In this document: in pieces, positions 26,418 through 35,063 of the stretch
How positions within the stretch are numbered: the stretch's first letter is position 1
Layout: every line of letters begins with the position of its first letter
Translations under genes and position numbers: made by a program
NCBI GenBank assembly: GCA_001799285.1
Contig: MGTD01000035.1
Coordinates: 1 to 64,000 of the forward strand
Source: Deltaproteobacteria bacterium RIFOXYD12_FULL_56_24
Lineage (GTDB): Bacteria; Desulfobacterota; Desulfobulbia; Desulfobulbales; Desulfurivibrionaceae
Direction: 5' to 3'
DNA: 64,000 bases
Notes under the pieces: model-generated
The model's database searches: none
Told to the model about the DNA's origin: nothing
The model's input: only the letters and a program-made list of their open reading frames with translations

Positions 26418-28214
26418 TTAGTCACCATACTTTCTGATCTCGGCCATAAACTCCGCGCCGTAGCGTTCAAGTTTATGGGCCCCCACTCCGTTGATCCGCA
26501 AGAAGGCCTCATCGTCGCAGGGCTTGTATGCGGCCATCTCCGCCAGAACGGCATCGCTGAAGATAACAAAGGGCGGCACCCCGGCCGCGTCGGCCGTGGC
26601 CTTGCGCAGTACCCGCAACTTGGCGAAAAGTTCCTGATCGTAATCAAGCTCGCCGGGTTTACGCCGGATCGCCTTGGGCAGGGCAATGGCCTTGGCCCTG
26701 GGTTTGGCCATGCTAAGGGTTTGCTCCCCGCGCAGCAGGGGCCGGGCCGCCTCGCTCAATTTAAGCACCGAGTAATTGCCCACGTCCTGCTCCAGATATC
26801 CCTGCTGCACCAGATGCCGTAAAATGCTGCCCCAGTACTCCTGGCTCTTGTCCGCCCCGATCCCGTAGGTGGAAAGCCGGTTATGCCCCAGTTGCAAAAG
26901 CCGCTCTTTTTTCGAGCCGCGCAACACCTCGATCACATACCCCACCCCGAAACGCTGCTCCACCCGAAAGACACAGGACAAGGCCTTGCGGGCATCCTCT
27001 GTCACGTCGATCAACTCCGGCGGATTGAGGCAGATATCGCAATTGCCGCAGTCCTGTTCCAGACGATCGCCGAAATAGCCGAGCAGCACCTGGCGCCGGC
27101 AGCTCAAGGCCTCGGCAAAGCCCACCATGGTGTTGAGCTTGTGGATTTCGATCCGCTTCTGCTCCGCATTGTCGCTGTTTTCGATCAGCCCCCGGGCCAG
27201 GGCGATATCGCCGTAGCCGAACAGAAGCATAGCCTCGGCTGCCAGGCCGTCGCGGCCGGCGCGGCCGGTTTCCTGATAATAGCTTTCGATGTTCTTGGGG
27301 ATGTCGTAATGCACCACATAGCGGATATTAGACTTGTCGATGCCCATGCCGAAGGCCACCGTGGCCACGATGATCCGGACATCGTCCCGCAAAAAATCCT
27401 CCTGCACCCGTTGGCGCTCCGCCGCCGGCAGCCCGGCATGGTAGGAGACAGCGGAAAACCCGGCCTCCCGCAGCTGCTCCGTCACCTTTTCCACCCGTTT
27501 CCGGCTCAGGCAGTAGACGATCCCCGCCTCCTCCTGCCGCCCCTTTAAAAAGTTAGCGAGCTGGGCAAAGGGCTTTTGTTTTTCCATTACCGTGTAGCGG
27601 ATATTGGGCCGGTCAAAGCCGGAGACATAACACTGGGAAGGGTTCAAGCCCAGCCGTGCCAGGATATCCTTGCGGGTATGGGGCTCGGCCGTGGCGGTGA
27701 GGGCGATCAGGGGGATGTCGGGAAAGAGCTGGCGCAACTGGCCGAGCTTGGCGTATTCTGGGCGGAAATCATGCCCCCACTGGGAGATGCAGTGGGCCTC
27801 GTCGATGGCGAACAGGGCGATGGGGATCTCGCGGAGCCGCTCGACAAATCCCTCGCTCATCAAGCGCTCCGGCGCAACATAAAGCAGATCCAGCTCCTCT
27901 GCGTGCAACAGGGCAAGAACCCGGCGGGCCTCCTCGCTTTTCAGGGAGGAGTTGTAAAAAGCCGCCCGAACCCCGCAGGCCAAAAGGGCATCCACCTGAT
28001 CCTTCATCAGGGAGATCAGGGGGGAAACCACGATCCCCACCCCTTTGCGGTGCAGGGCCGGGATCTGATAGCACAGCGATTTGCCGCCGCCGGTGGGCAT
28101 CAGGACAAAGGCGTCTTCGCCCCGGATGAGTCCTTCAATGATTTCCTGCTGTGGGGGCCGAAAGGTGGTGTAACCGAATATCTTCTTGAGGCTTTCCAGA
28201 GGGGTGTCGTGCAT
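26418..28214 (-). CDS. recQ: ATP-dependent DNA helicase RecQ
   Basis: A 598-residue helicase, ATG 28214. Helicase core with Walker A MPTGGGKSLCYQIPA and Walker B/aromatic-rich loop FAIDEAHCISQWGHDFRPEY; motif VI QETGRAGRDG. Zinc-binding cysteines lie in CRRQVLL and CGNCDIC, followed by a winged-helix RQC domain and a C-terminal HRDC domain (DDEAFLRINGVGAHKLERYG). It unwinds DNA in the RecF recombination pathway. A relic of a second recQ end lies at 43286. Single gene with its own terminator-like hairpin. Confidence 0.95.
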   Translation of the reverse strand: MHDTPLESLKKIFGYTTFRPPQQEIIEGLIRGEDAFVLMPTGGGKSLCYQIPALHRKGVGIVVSPLISLMKDQVDALLACGVRAAFYNSSLKSEEARRVLALLHAEELDLLYVAPERLMSEGFVERLREIPIALFAIDEAHCISQWGHDFRPEYAKLGQLRQLFPDIPLIALTATAEPHTRKDILARLGLNPSQCYVSGFDRPNIRYTVMEKQKPFAQLANFLKGRQEEAGIVYCLSRKRVEKVTEQLREAGFSAVSYHAGLPAAERQRVQEDFLRDDVRIIVATVAFGMGIDKSNIRYVVHYDIPKNIESYYQETGRAGRDGLAAEAMLLFGYGDIALARGLIENSDNAEQKRIEIHKLNTMVGFAEALSCRRQVLLGYFGDRLEQDCGNCDICLNPPELIDVTEDARKALSCVFRVEQRFGVGYVIEVLRGSKKERLLQLGHNRLSTYGIGADKSQEYWGSILRHLVQQGYLEQDVGNYSVLKLSEAARPLLRGEQTLSMAKPRAKAIALPKAIRRKPGELDYDQELFAKLRVLRKATADAAGVPPFVIFSDAVLAEMAAYKPCDDEAFLRINGVGAHKLERYGAEFMAEIRKYGD

Positions 28215-28596
28215 GCGATTCAGAGATCCTTTTATTTATTGTCAAATGATCTGTGATCTTACCCGTCATGGCAACACTCCTGCTAGCCTTTATCGATGGA
28301 CTCCAATAAATATCTGCTTAGCAAGTAATCTAATCTGAGTTCTTTGCTTCCTTTGCAGTTAAAATCCCATTGTTACGCAGCCGAGCACCGGAGAGGCTGC
28401 CGAAAAGGGATTTGCAATGTTTGAGGCGCAGCCGAGTTTGCAAAGCCCCGGCAGCATCGAGGAGCACAGGGTATCCCGCCCCCGGCGGGACAAGTGACAG
28501 GGTGCCCTTTCTTTTGGTTCGTTTTCTTTGGGCAAGCAAAGAAAATGAACAATACCGGCGTTGCCGAAAAATGAATTTTGAGTTTCCAGGAGCCCA
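28215..28596. other. Intergenic region with a widespread hairpin repeat
   Basis: No gene is seen. The stretch GTTCGTTTTCTTTG-GGCAAG-CAAAGAAAATGAAC (28517-28550) is a hairpin of 14 bp with one G-T pair, preceded by GGGTGCCCTTTCTTTTG. This motif is a common intergenic repeat in proteobacteria and may serve as terminator of the oxidoreductase operon. A nearby GC-rich palindrome is CCCGCCCCCGGCGGGA. Confidence 0.55.
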
Positions 28597-29448
28597 TCAA
28601 ACATAACCCTGCATTACCTTCCCCAACCCCTCCCGGGAAACCTCCTGCCGGACGAGCGGTCCATTTTTAAGAACCGCGAACTGCTCCTCAAAAATCGGCT
28701 TTTCCATCTTATAAATAACCCCAAGCGGAATGCGCGCCCCGAATTCCAGGGCGAGGCGGAGGGCCTGAGCATGATCGGCCGGGTCATGGTCCTCACCAAG
28801 CTCATAGCAATGCTCCTTGTACCATTGAAAGGTGTTGACCTTGTTAAAGGAGACGCAGGGCTGGAGAATATCAACCAGGGCCGTGCCCCGATGCTTGATC
28901 GCCTGGGCGATAAGGCCGGCGAGATGCTCCGGCAGGCCGGCATAGCCCCGGGCCACAAACGAGGCGCCCATGGTCACCGCCACGGCCACCGGGTTGAAGG
29001 GCGCGGCAAAAGAGCCGTGGGGCTGGGCCTTGGTTACGAACCCCTGCTCCGAGGTGGGGCTGGCCTGGCCTTTGGTGAGACCGTACACCCGGTTGTCGTG
29101 CGCCAGGATGGTAAGGTTGAGATTGCGGCGCAGGGCCGCGAGAAAATGGTTGCCGCCCTCCCCATACATGCAGCCATCGCCGCTTTCCGCGATCACGGTG
29201 AGTTCGGGATTGGCGAGCTTAGCCCCGATCGCCGCCGGCAGACTGCGGCCGTGCAGGCCGTTAAAGACATTGACCTTCAGATAATGGGGGGCCTTGGCCG
29301 CCTGGCCGATGCCGGAAACCAGCAGCACCTGATGGGGCGCAAGCTCGCAGGCAACCAGGGCATGCTTCAGGGCGTTGAGAATCCCGAAATTGCCGCAGCC
29401 GGGGCACCAGGCGGTCTCGTATTTGCCGTACTCCTCGATGGATATCAT
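28597..29448 (-). CDS. korB: 2-oxoacid:ferredoxin oxidoreductase, beta subunit
   Basis: A 283-residue TPP-binding subunit. CPGCGNFG near the start, the TPP motif GDGCMYGEGGNHFLAALRRN and NRVYGLTKGQ are those of 2-oxoglutarate (Kor) and related oxidoreductases. It oxidises a 2-oxoacid and CoA to acyl-CoA and CO2 while reducing ferredoxin. ATG 29448 overlaps the alpha-subunit stop by 4 bases. Kor is the likely type from size and the gamma-alpha fusion next door, but pyruvate or other oxoacids cannot be excluded. Confidence 0.88.
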   Translation of the reverse strand: MISIEEYGKYETAWCPGCGNFGILNALKHALVACELAPHQVLLVSGIGQAAKAPHYLKVNVFNGLHGRSLPAAIGAKLANPELTVIAESGDGCMYGEGGNHFLAALRRNLNLTILAHDNRVYGLTKGQASPTSEQGFVTKAQPHGSFAAPFNPVAVAVTMGASFVARGYAGLPEHLAGLIAQAIKHRGTALVDILQPCVSFNKVNTFQWYKEHCYELGEDHDPADHAQALRLALEFGARIPLGVIYKMEKPIFEEQFAVLKNGPLVRQEVSREGLGKVMQGYV

Positions 29449-31151
29449 GGGCGCACCTCCACGGCGGCAAGGTTTTCCAGGCCTTTCAGAATGTAGCGGG
29501 CGGTAAAGGGCAGCCCGTCGTAGCGCGTAATCCGCGCAGGGATGGCAAAGCCGCTTTCCCCCCTGATGAGCCGGGCAAACTGGCCGGTGGCATTGCCTTC
29601 CACGCAGACGACCTTGCCGGACGCTTGGAGAAGATCGAGAAACTGGTCTGGAACCAACGGCCAGACCTGGGGAAAATGCAGCATCGCGACACTGTGCCCC
29701 TTCTCGCGCAGAACGGCAACGGCCTCCTGCACCGGGCCCTGGCTGGAGCCCCAGCAGACGAGGAGAAGATCCGCGCCTTTTTCCCCGTTAAGCTCTGGGG
29801 CAACGGCCTCCTGCTGGAGAAGGGTGAATTTGCGGAGCCTTTTTTCCACCATCCCGATGCGCACCCCGTGGTCTTCGCTGATATGGCCGTCCTCGTCATG
29901 CTCGTCGCTGTCCGCCACTACCAGCTGCTCAGACATCCCGGGCAGCAGGCGGGGCGAGAGGCCGTTATCGGTAAAACGGTAGCGCTGGTAAGGGGTCACC
30001 GCCGCATCCGGCTCGACCCCCGCTATCACTGGGGTGATGGCCGCAAGGTCAAATGGCGCAATCGGCCGGGAGGAATCGGCGAGAAACTGGTCGGTCAGGA
30101 GAAAAATCGGCGATTGCGACCGCTCGGCCAGAGCCAGTGCTTTTTGGGTCAGATGGTAGCAGGCTTCAATACTGCCAGGGGCAAAAATCGCCCTGGGAAA
30201 TTCACCATGCCCGGCATGAAGGACAAATTCCAGGTCCGCCTGCTCGGTTCGGGTGGGCATGCCCGTGGCCGGGCCTGGCCGCTGGGCCACCGCGATCAGC
30301 ACCGGCGTTTCGGTCATGCCTGCCAAGCTCACCCCCTCGGCCATCAAGGCAAAACCGCCACCAGAAGTGGCCACCATGCTGGGCGCTCCGGCAAAGGCAG
30401 CGCCGATGGCCATGTTGATCGCGCCAATCTCGTCCTCCGCCTGCTCAAACACGCATCCCATGGTCTCGGCATGGGTGATCAGCTCAAGGACAATGGAGGT
30501 GGCCGGGGTCATGGGATAAAAGGCGCAGAACTTTAGGCCCCCGGCCAGCGCGCCCAGAGCAATGGCCTCGTTGCCGTTCAGCAATAAGCGATCCGCGGCA
30601 GGAGCGGTGGTGGTAAGGGTAAAGTCATGCTCCGGCACATGCCTTGCGGCCCATTCCCGACTTTTCTCCATGATCTCCCGGTTTTCGGCCAGGGCTTCCG
30701 GGTGTTTTTTGCCGAGCATCGTCTCCACCGCCTGGTAGAGAGCCTCGGAGGAAAGCCCCAGGATATTGCCGAGCAGGGCAAGGGCCGCAGTGTTCCAGAG
30801 CGGCTCCGGACCAAGCTCGGCAAAGGGCACCGCAATCGTGCCCGGCAGGTCAGGAGCAAAAGCGGCATCGGCAATGACCAGCGCCCGGCCGGTCAGTTGC
30901 TCCAGATGCAGCGTTACGGTTTCGGCATTGAGCGCCACCAGGATATCAATGGACTCGCGGGGCGCGGAAAATGGCCCCTCTCCCAGGCGGATGGCAAAAG
31001 TGTTGTGCCCGCCGCGAATCCTGGAATGATAACTCTGACTGACAAAAATCTCATACCCGGCCCGAACCAGCGTCTTACTCAGCAACTGGCCGATGGTCAC
31101 CAGACCCTGGCCGGCCTCGCCGCCAATAAGCAGATGAATGTCTCGTGGCAT
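29445..31151 (-). CDS. korA: 2-oxoacid:ferredoxin oxidoreductase, fused gamma-alpha subunit
   Basis: A 568-residue protein starting at ATG 31151 (MPRDIHLLIGGEAGQGLVTI) after CAGGGAG; the longer frame upstream runs over another gene's shadow. Residues ~1-180 are the gamma domain, ~195-410 the TPP-dimer alpha domain (GNEAIALGALAGGLKF, PMTPATSIVLEL), and the C-terminal part the transketolase-C-like domain. Works with the beta subunit at 28597. It closes a minus-strand block of ferritin-like and thioredoxin-like genes, so reduced ferredoxin may feed them (inference). Confidence 0.9.
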   Translation of the reverse strand: MPRDIHLLIGGEAGQGLVTIGQLLSKTLVRAGYEIFVSQSYHSRIRGGHNTFAIRLGEGPFSAPRESIDILVALNAETVTLHLEQLTGRALVIADAAFAPDLPGTIAVPFAELGPEPLWNTAALALLGNILGLSSEALYQAVETMLGKKHPEALAENREIMEKSREWAARHVPEHDFTLTTTAPAADRLLLNGNEAIALGALAGGLKFCAFYPMTPATSIVLELITHAETMGCVFEQAEDEIGAINMAIGAAFAGAPSMVATSGGGFALMAEGVSLAGMTETPVLIAVAQRPGPATGMPTRTEQADLEFVLHAGHGEFPRAIFAPGSIEACYHLTQKALALAERSQSPIFLLTDQFLADSSRPIAPFDLAAITPVIAGVEPDAAVTPYQRYRFTDNGLSPRLLPGMSEQLVVADSDEHDEDGHISEDHGVRIGMVEKRLRKFTLLQQEAVAPELNGEKGADLLLVCWGSSQGPVQEAVAVLREKGHSVAMLHFPQVWPLVPDQFLDLLQASGKVVCVEGNATGQFARLIRGESGFAIPARITRYDGLPFTARYILKGLENLAAVEVRP

Positions 31152-31170
31152 GATCGTGGCTCCCTGGGGC

Positions 31171-31371
31171 TTATTTCCCGACTGATTTGTACTTGAAATA
31201 GAGATCGTGGATACGATGGCGCAAGGCACTGATCTTTTTGGAGTCTTCCTTGATAAGCCAGCGCGGTTCGCTGATCGCGAAGATGATCTTGGCCAGCTCA
31301 TTTTCTGCCAATTGCCCGCTCATCTCGTCGGTGGGGCCACCGCCGACTACGATAACCACATGTTTCGTCAC
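31171..31371 (-). pseudogene. Chimeric fragment of the 98-aa paralogue
   Basis: From GTG 31371 a 66-residue frame. Its last ~44 residues (ELAKIIFAISEPRWLIKEDS, KKISALRHRIHDLYFKYKSV) are nearly the same as the C-terminal half of the protein at 32563, while the first ~20 (TKHVVIVVGGGPTDEMSGQ) are unrelated. The gene therefore looks like a duplicated copy whose front was replaced in a rearrangement next to the palindrome at 31399. It may still be translated (GGGGG 7 bases upstream), but function is doubtful. Confidence 0.6.
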
Positions 31372-31398
31372 GCTTTGCCCCCTGCTTATGATATTATA

Positions 31399-31426
31399 GT
31401 AGGGGCTCAGCATGCAATGCCCCTAC
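31399..31426. repeat. 28-bp palindrome GTAGGGGC...GCCCCTAC
   Basis: GTAGGGGC and GCCCCTAC flank a GCATGC-centred loop. It lies exactly between two gene fragments (31371 and 31447) and may mark the rearrangement point. Confidence 0.65.
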
Positions 31427-31446
31427 AGTTTTTTGTTACTTTAACA

Positions 31447-31914
31447 AGGGATGTGCAGGGCGCGGCGCTTCATCCGCAATCCGGTCAGCTCTGGACCCAT
31501 GAATACGGCCCCCAGGGCGGCGACGAGGTCAATATTATCCTGCCCGACCGCAATTACGGCTGGCCGGTGATCACCCACGGCCGGGAATATGTGACCGGTT
31601 TTCATATCGGCGAGGGGACTGAGCGTGCGGACGTGACCGCGCCTCTCCATGTGTGGATCCCCTCTATTGCCCCTTCGGGCATGGCCTTCTATACCGGAAA
31701 CGCGATCCCGCAGTGGCAGGGGAGTCTTTTCGTCGGAGCCCAACGGGGCAGCCTACTGGCAAGGCTGGAGCTAAACGGCAACAAAGTGGTGCGGGAAGAA
31801 CGCCTGCTTATGGAGATCGGCCACCGCATCCGCGATGTTCGCCAGGGTCCGGATGGCAAGCTGTATCTGCTCGATGAAACCGCGGGCCGCATTCTGCGTC
31901 TGGAGCGGCCGTAA
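31447..31914 (+). pseudogene. PQQ-dependent sugar dehydrogenase, C-terminal fragment
   Basis: About 155 residues on the plus strand, opposite to the surrounding operon, match the end of soluble aldose/PQQ sugar dehydrogenases (Asd/YliI type): TRDVQGAALHPQSGQLWTHE, GPQGGDEVNIILPDRNYGWP, GMAFYTG, WQGSLFVGAQRGSLLARLEL, RIRDVRQGPDGKLYLLDETA. The N-terminal ~200 residues and signal peptide are absent; the frame runs on upstream but through unrelated sequence. It lies right beside the 28-bp palindrome. Non-functional relic. Confidence 0.75.
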
Positions 31915-31973
31915 CCGAAGAGCCCTCCCGTGCATCACCGGCCAGCCGACTGGTTTATTTTCTCCAGAGGCCA

Positions 31974-32471
31974 TCAATATGCATCAAGATGATGCCATTC
32001 CGCGTTTTCAAGCCAGTTCCCCGGTTCGGGCCGGGAAACAAACTCAAGGATATTTTCCATTATCCGTAAATGGTTGGCCTCTTCCCCGGCCAAGCGGGAA
32101 AATATCCGCTCTTCGTTTTCATCTTCGGCCTGCGCTCCCTTTTCCCGATAGAATTTTTCGCTCTCCGCCTCTATGGTGCAAGCCTTTCGGTAGTTGGTGG
32201 TCGCTGCGGTGGTGTCGATGAACAATTGCTCCTTTTCCTCCCGCATCCCGAGAAAGATGTTTTTAACATTGTCCAGAATCGCGGTATCCGCCAACTGCGG
32301 ATTATTTTCCTTCCTGCCCAGCCGTTCAACCACCGCGTAGTGTTTGACTTCCTCGTCCGCCAGCATGGCGAATATTTTGGCAAGACCGGAAACAGTGGCT
32401 TTCTTTGCGAGCCGGCGATAGAAATCTTCCCCGTCCTTTTCCATCTGCATGGCGAATTGGTAGATATTCAT
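31974..32471 (-). CDS. Ferritin-like (rubrerythrin-type) protein without rubredoxin domain
   Basis: A 165-residue four-helix protein, ATG 32471 after GGAG. Metal-ligand patterns are visible: EKDGEDFYRRLA, DEEVKHYAVVERL, EAESEKFYREKG and GEEANHLRIME, the paired E..E..H sets of rubrerythrin-like di-iron proteins. No C-terminal CxxC rubredoxin domain. Family members scavenge peroxide or store iron in anaerobes; an external reductant is needed, which the thioredoxin-like neighbours could provide (inference). Confidence 0.8.
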   Translation of the reverse strand: MNIYQFAMQMEKDGEDFYRRLAKKATVSGLAKIFAMLADEEVKHYAVVERLGRKENNPQLADTAILDNVKNIFLGMREEKEQLFIDTTAATTNYRKACTIEAESEKFYREKGAQAEDENEERIFSRLAGEEANHLRIMENILEFVSRPEPGNWLENAEWHHLDAY

Positions 32472-32562
32472 GGGAGAACTCCATATTTTTCCATTTCACA
32501 TCTCCATTGGTTTTCCCGGCACGCTTAAACCGCAGCATACCTAAAAAAAGGCGGCCTGCTCC

Positions 32563-32859
32563 TTACTTATTGACGGCCTTGTAACGGGCGTACAAGTCGT
32601 GGATGCGATGACGCAACTCGCTGATCTTCTTGGAATCTTCCTTGGCGAGCCAGCGCGGTTCACTGATCGCGAAGATGAGCTTAGCCAGCTCATCCAGCAC
32701 GCTTTCGGTGGCCAGGCACCACTCAGCGGTACAGATATGCGCCATCGTCCCTGCCTCCTCGATATCCTGAGCCAGAAGATTGAGGGATTTTTCAAGATTC
32801 TCCAGAAACTCCCGATGCGCACGCAGCATGAGTTCTTCCATTTCGACCTGACGTTTCAT
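32563..32859 (-). CDS. 98-aa hypothetical protein, helical
   Basis: ATG 32859 after GGAGGAGC; 98 residues, no signal peptide. Residues ~1-40 are helical and acidic (QVEMEELMLRAHREFLENLE), ~52-98 carry the block ELAKLIFAISEPRWLAKEDS-KKISELRHRIHDLYARYKAV that recurs in the fragment at 31171. The RHRIHDLY region is basic. The family is not recognised. It lies between the ferritin-like gene and the flavoprotein gene in the same orientation, so it may be part of the redox block. Confidence 0.6.
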   Translation of the reverse strand: MKRQVEMEELMLRAHREFLENLEKSLNLLAQDIEEAGTMAHICTAEWCLATESVLDELAKLIFAISEPRWLAKEDSKKISELRHRIHDLYARYKAVNK

Positions 32860-32961
32860 GATGCTCCTCCATGTTTGACTGGTTCATTGCTTATGGACGG
32901 GGGATACTCCATTCTCGCCCGTTAAGGGTGTCATAAGGAAAAATAAGCCGAGGCAGACAGC

Positions 32962-33852
32962 TCACAACTCCAACAGGCGATGGTTGATCTCGATACCCAC
33001 CATGGCTCCCTGGCCGGCGGCGATAATGGCCTGGGCCTTGCCCGTCTTCAGGGCGCCCAGAGCAAAGAGATTTTTTACCGAGGTTTCGCAGGCATGATCG
33101 GTTGCCAGCTTGGCCCCGTTGCCTTCCCGTTTCAGGGCAAGCCCGGCCAGGCAGGAATCGTTCAAGGTATAACCATAACTGAGCATTACCACCTCGCAGG
33201 CAACCTCCTGCCCATCTGCCAGCTTCACCCCGGTCAAGGCCGCCTCGCCAAGAAATTCCTGCGGCATTCCGGCCTTAAAGGCAATAGCATCCTCAGCCAA
33301 CAGCTCGGCATGGTCATCCGGCAGAAGCCCGGCGGGCAAAACAAGAGTAATGTCCGGGGTGAACATCTGTCGCATGGCAAAGGCGAGGCGCATGGCGTCC
33401 AGAGAATCGCCAATAATGACGAGTTTCCTGCCGGTGGTGCGGTAGCCGTCGCAGTCGACACAGGTAAAGACCGTCCGGCTGAAGAATCTGTTCATCCCCT
33501 TGATCTTCGGCGGATTCTCCACGGCCCCGGCGGAAACGATGACATAGGGCGCTTGGTACTGGCCATTTTTGGTGCTGACCATAAAACCATTTTCAACCCG
33601 TAGCGAAACAACCTGCTCACGCCTGAAATCAGCGCCGAAGGATTTGATCTGTCTGATGCCGGTATCAACAAGCTCTTTGCCCGAGATAACTTCAAGGCCG
33701 AGATAGTTTTCAATGTGCAGGGCATGCCGGGTCCGGCCGCCGCCCTGATCGAACAGGATGACCCTGCAGTTGTAACGGGCAAGATGAATGGCGGCCTGCA
33801 AGCCGCCTGGCCCCGCGCCGATGATGATACAGTCGTAGCTGTTTTTTCCCAT
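32962..33852 (-). CDS. Thioredoxin-reductase-like flavoprotein with CVDC centre
   Basis: A 296-residue protein, ATG 33852. FAD site GAGPGGLQAAIHLARY at 12-27; redox Cys131 and Cys134 in FTCVDCDGYRT; C-terminal FAD contact LGALKTGKAQAIIAAGQG. The second nucleotide site reads VIIGDSLDAM instead of the usual GxGxxA (GGGDSA), and the HRR motif that reads the NADPH phosphate is absent. NADPH is thus an unlikely donor; ferredoxin- or other-linked thioredoxin reductases show such losses. Its neighbour upstream is a UxxC thioredoxin, a natural partner. Confidence 0.8.
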   Translation of the reverse strand: MGKNSYDCIIIGAGPGGLQAAIHLARYNCRVILFDQGGGRTRHALHIENYLGLEVISGKELVDTGIRQIKSFGADFRREQVVSLRVENGFMVSTKNGQYQAPYVIVSAGAVENPPKIKGMNRFFSRTVFTCVDCDGYRTTGRKLVIIGDSLDAMRLAFAMRQMFTPDITLVLPAGLLPDDHAELLAEDAIAFKAGMPQEFLGEAALTGVKLADGQEVACEVVMLSYGYTLNDSCLAGLALKREGNGAKLATDHACETSVKNLFALGALKTGKAQAIIAAGQGAMVGIEINHRLLEL

Positions 33853-33940
33853 AATCCTTCTCTGCTCCTCCCCCCGGCAGCAGGAAACCTTTTGCCGAAA
33901 AGGACCCGCTGATCATTATCGGCCCGGCCTTTCCCAAGAC

Positions 33941-34510
33941 TCAGAGGAGACAATAGGGATAGGCACGCTTGGTCCATTCGCTGTCAGGGAAAGCAACGCT
34001 GAGCTTTTCATAGGCCTCCTTCAACGGCTTGGGATCGTGCGACTGCTTGTAGCGGCAGACACCGGAGAGAAAAACGGCCTCCGGCGCGCTGTCGCTTATG
34101 CCATATCCGGCCCCCAATTGCTCAAACCGGGCCAATGCCTCAGCAAAACGATCATTCTCAAACGCATACTTGCCAAGTCCCAGCAGGAGCGAGGGAATCA
34201 ACTCCTCTGGTCCGAGAAACCCCACGGTTCGGTGATGTTCCTGGGCTTCCGGGCTCAAGGTTATAATAGTGGGGGTCCACTTGACGTTAAACGTGTCCGA
34301 ATAAGGCTTGCTGTCGAAGCCAAGCCGCAGCGGGATAAAATTTTCTTCGATAAAGCTGACAACCTTGCTCTCTGGATACGTAACTGCATCCATCTGTTGA
34401 CAGCCGATTCAGCCAGGGTTGAAAAAATCGAGCAGGATCGGTTTTCCAGCCTTTTGCCCCAGACACAGGGCATCGTCCATTTCCGTGCGCCATTGAATTT
34501 TTGCGGCCAT
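33941..34510 (-). CDS. Thioredoxin-fold selenoprotein (UxxC) with helical C-terminal repeats
   Basis: Translated through an in-frame TGA, the gene runs from ATG 34510, with AGGAGG 7 bases upstream, to 33941: 189 residues. Residue 34 is encoded by TGA (34409-34411) within LLDFFNPG-U-IGCQQMDAVT, exactly the first Cys of a thioredoxin CxxC; Cys37 is the resolving residue. Homology to the thioredoxin fold continues smoothly on both sides (cis-Pro region VKWTPTIITLSP, then a TPR-like tail GVCRYKQSHDPKPLKEAYEK). A hairpin fitting a bacterial SECIS begins 17 nt after the TGA. Standard calling would start at 34393 and lose the active site. Likely reduces peroxides or disulfides with the neighbouring flavoprotein. 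Confidence 0.88.
34374..34391 (-). promoter_or_regulatory. Candidate bacterial SECIS hairpin
   Basis: Minus-strand GGATGC-AGTTAC-GTATCC: a 6-bp stem (one G-U pair) and a 6-base loop with GU at its second and third positions, starting 17 nt after the TGA. Position, loop size and GU agree with the bacterial SECIS pattern that recruits SelB. Confidence 0.75.
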
Positions 34511-34545
34511 GGTTGTCCCTCCTAAGGGGGTTAGGTCTGTCCGGA

Positions 34546-34827
34546 TCACTTCAGCAACTCGTCCACTTCTTCCTTGCCCTTCTCAAGTTCGCGCTGCTGT
34601 TCCTCGTCTTTTTGCAGAAGCAAGGCCTGAAACTCACCGACATGGGTTTTTTCCTCCCGGGCAACCTCGAGAAAAATGGTCTTCAGATTCTTGTCCTTTG
34701 CCAGGTTAGCCATCTGCTCATAAAGGTTGATTGCGTCCAGTTCGGCAATGATCGCTGCCCTGAGGAGTTCTTTGTCCACATCGTCCCTGTGGATTTTCTC
34801 CAGACTAAAAGGGATAGTCGCCAGCAT
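34546..34827 (-). CDS. Small ferritin-like protein (encapsulated-ferritin-like)
   Basis: A 93-residue protein. ATG 34827 is preceded by GGGAGGAAAAAG, so the longer upstream frame is rejected. Two helices carry the metal ligands: LLRAAIIAELDAINLYEQMA and EVAREEKTHVGEFQALLLQK, i.e. E, E..H as in half-ferritin proteins that dimerise to form the di-iron site. A charged tail (QRELEKGKEEVDELL) follows. The form is close to encapsulin-loaded ferritin-like proteins; no encapsulin gene is in the window. It sits 35 bases before the selenoprotein gene. Confidence 0.75.
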   Translation of the reverse strand: MLATIPFSLEKIHRDDVDKELLRAAIIAELDAINLYEQMANLAKDKNLKTIFLEVAREEKTHVGEFQALLLQKDEEQQRELEKGKEEVDELLK

Positions 34828-35063
34828 CTTTTTCCTCCCGAAAAACAATAGTTTTGGCAATGTTAGAGCCAGGTCTCTTGCCAGACAAAAGCGCATAACA
34901 ACGAACGGTCCTTCCCGGCCTTTTCAGAGGGTAGACTTAAGAAGACAAGGGAAAACGGCCAGTATCACTCGACGCCAAGCCCGAGAATTCCCGGCTGAAT
35001 CGCAAGTGGAATAAACCCCGAATCCCGGAGAATCATCCCCCATTCCGTGGGCGGCCTTGGCTG

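Noticed and set aside
28256-28280. TGGCAACACTCCTGC as a sigma-54 promoter
   Set aside because: Spacing fits, but it points into a gene-free stretch on the plus strand; likely chance.
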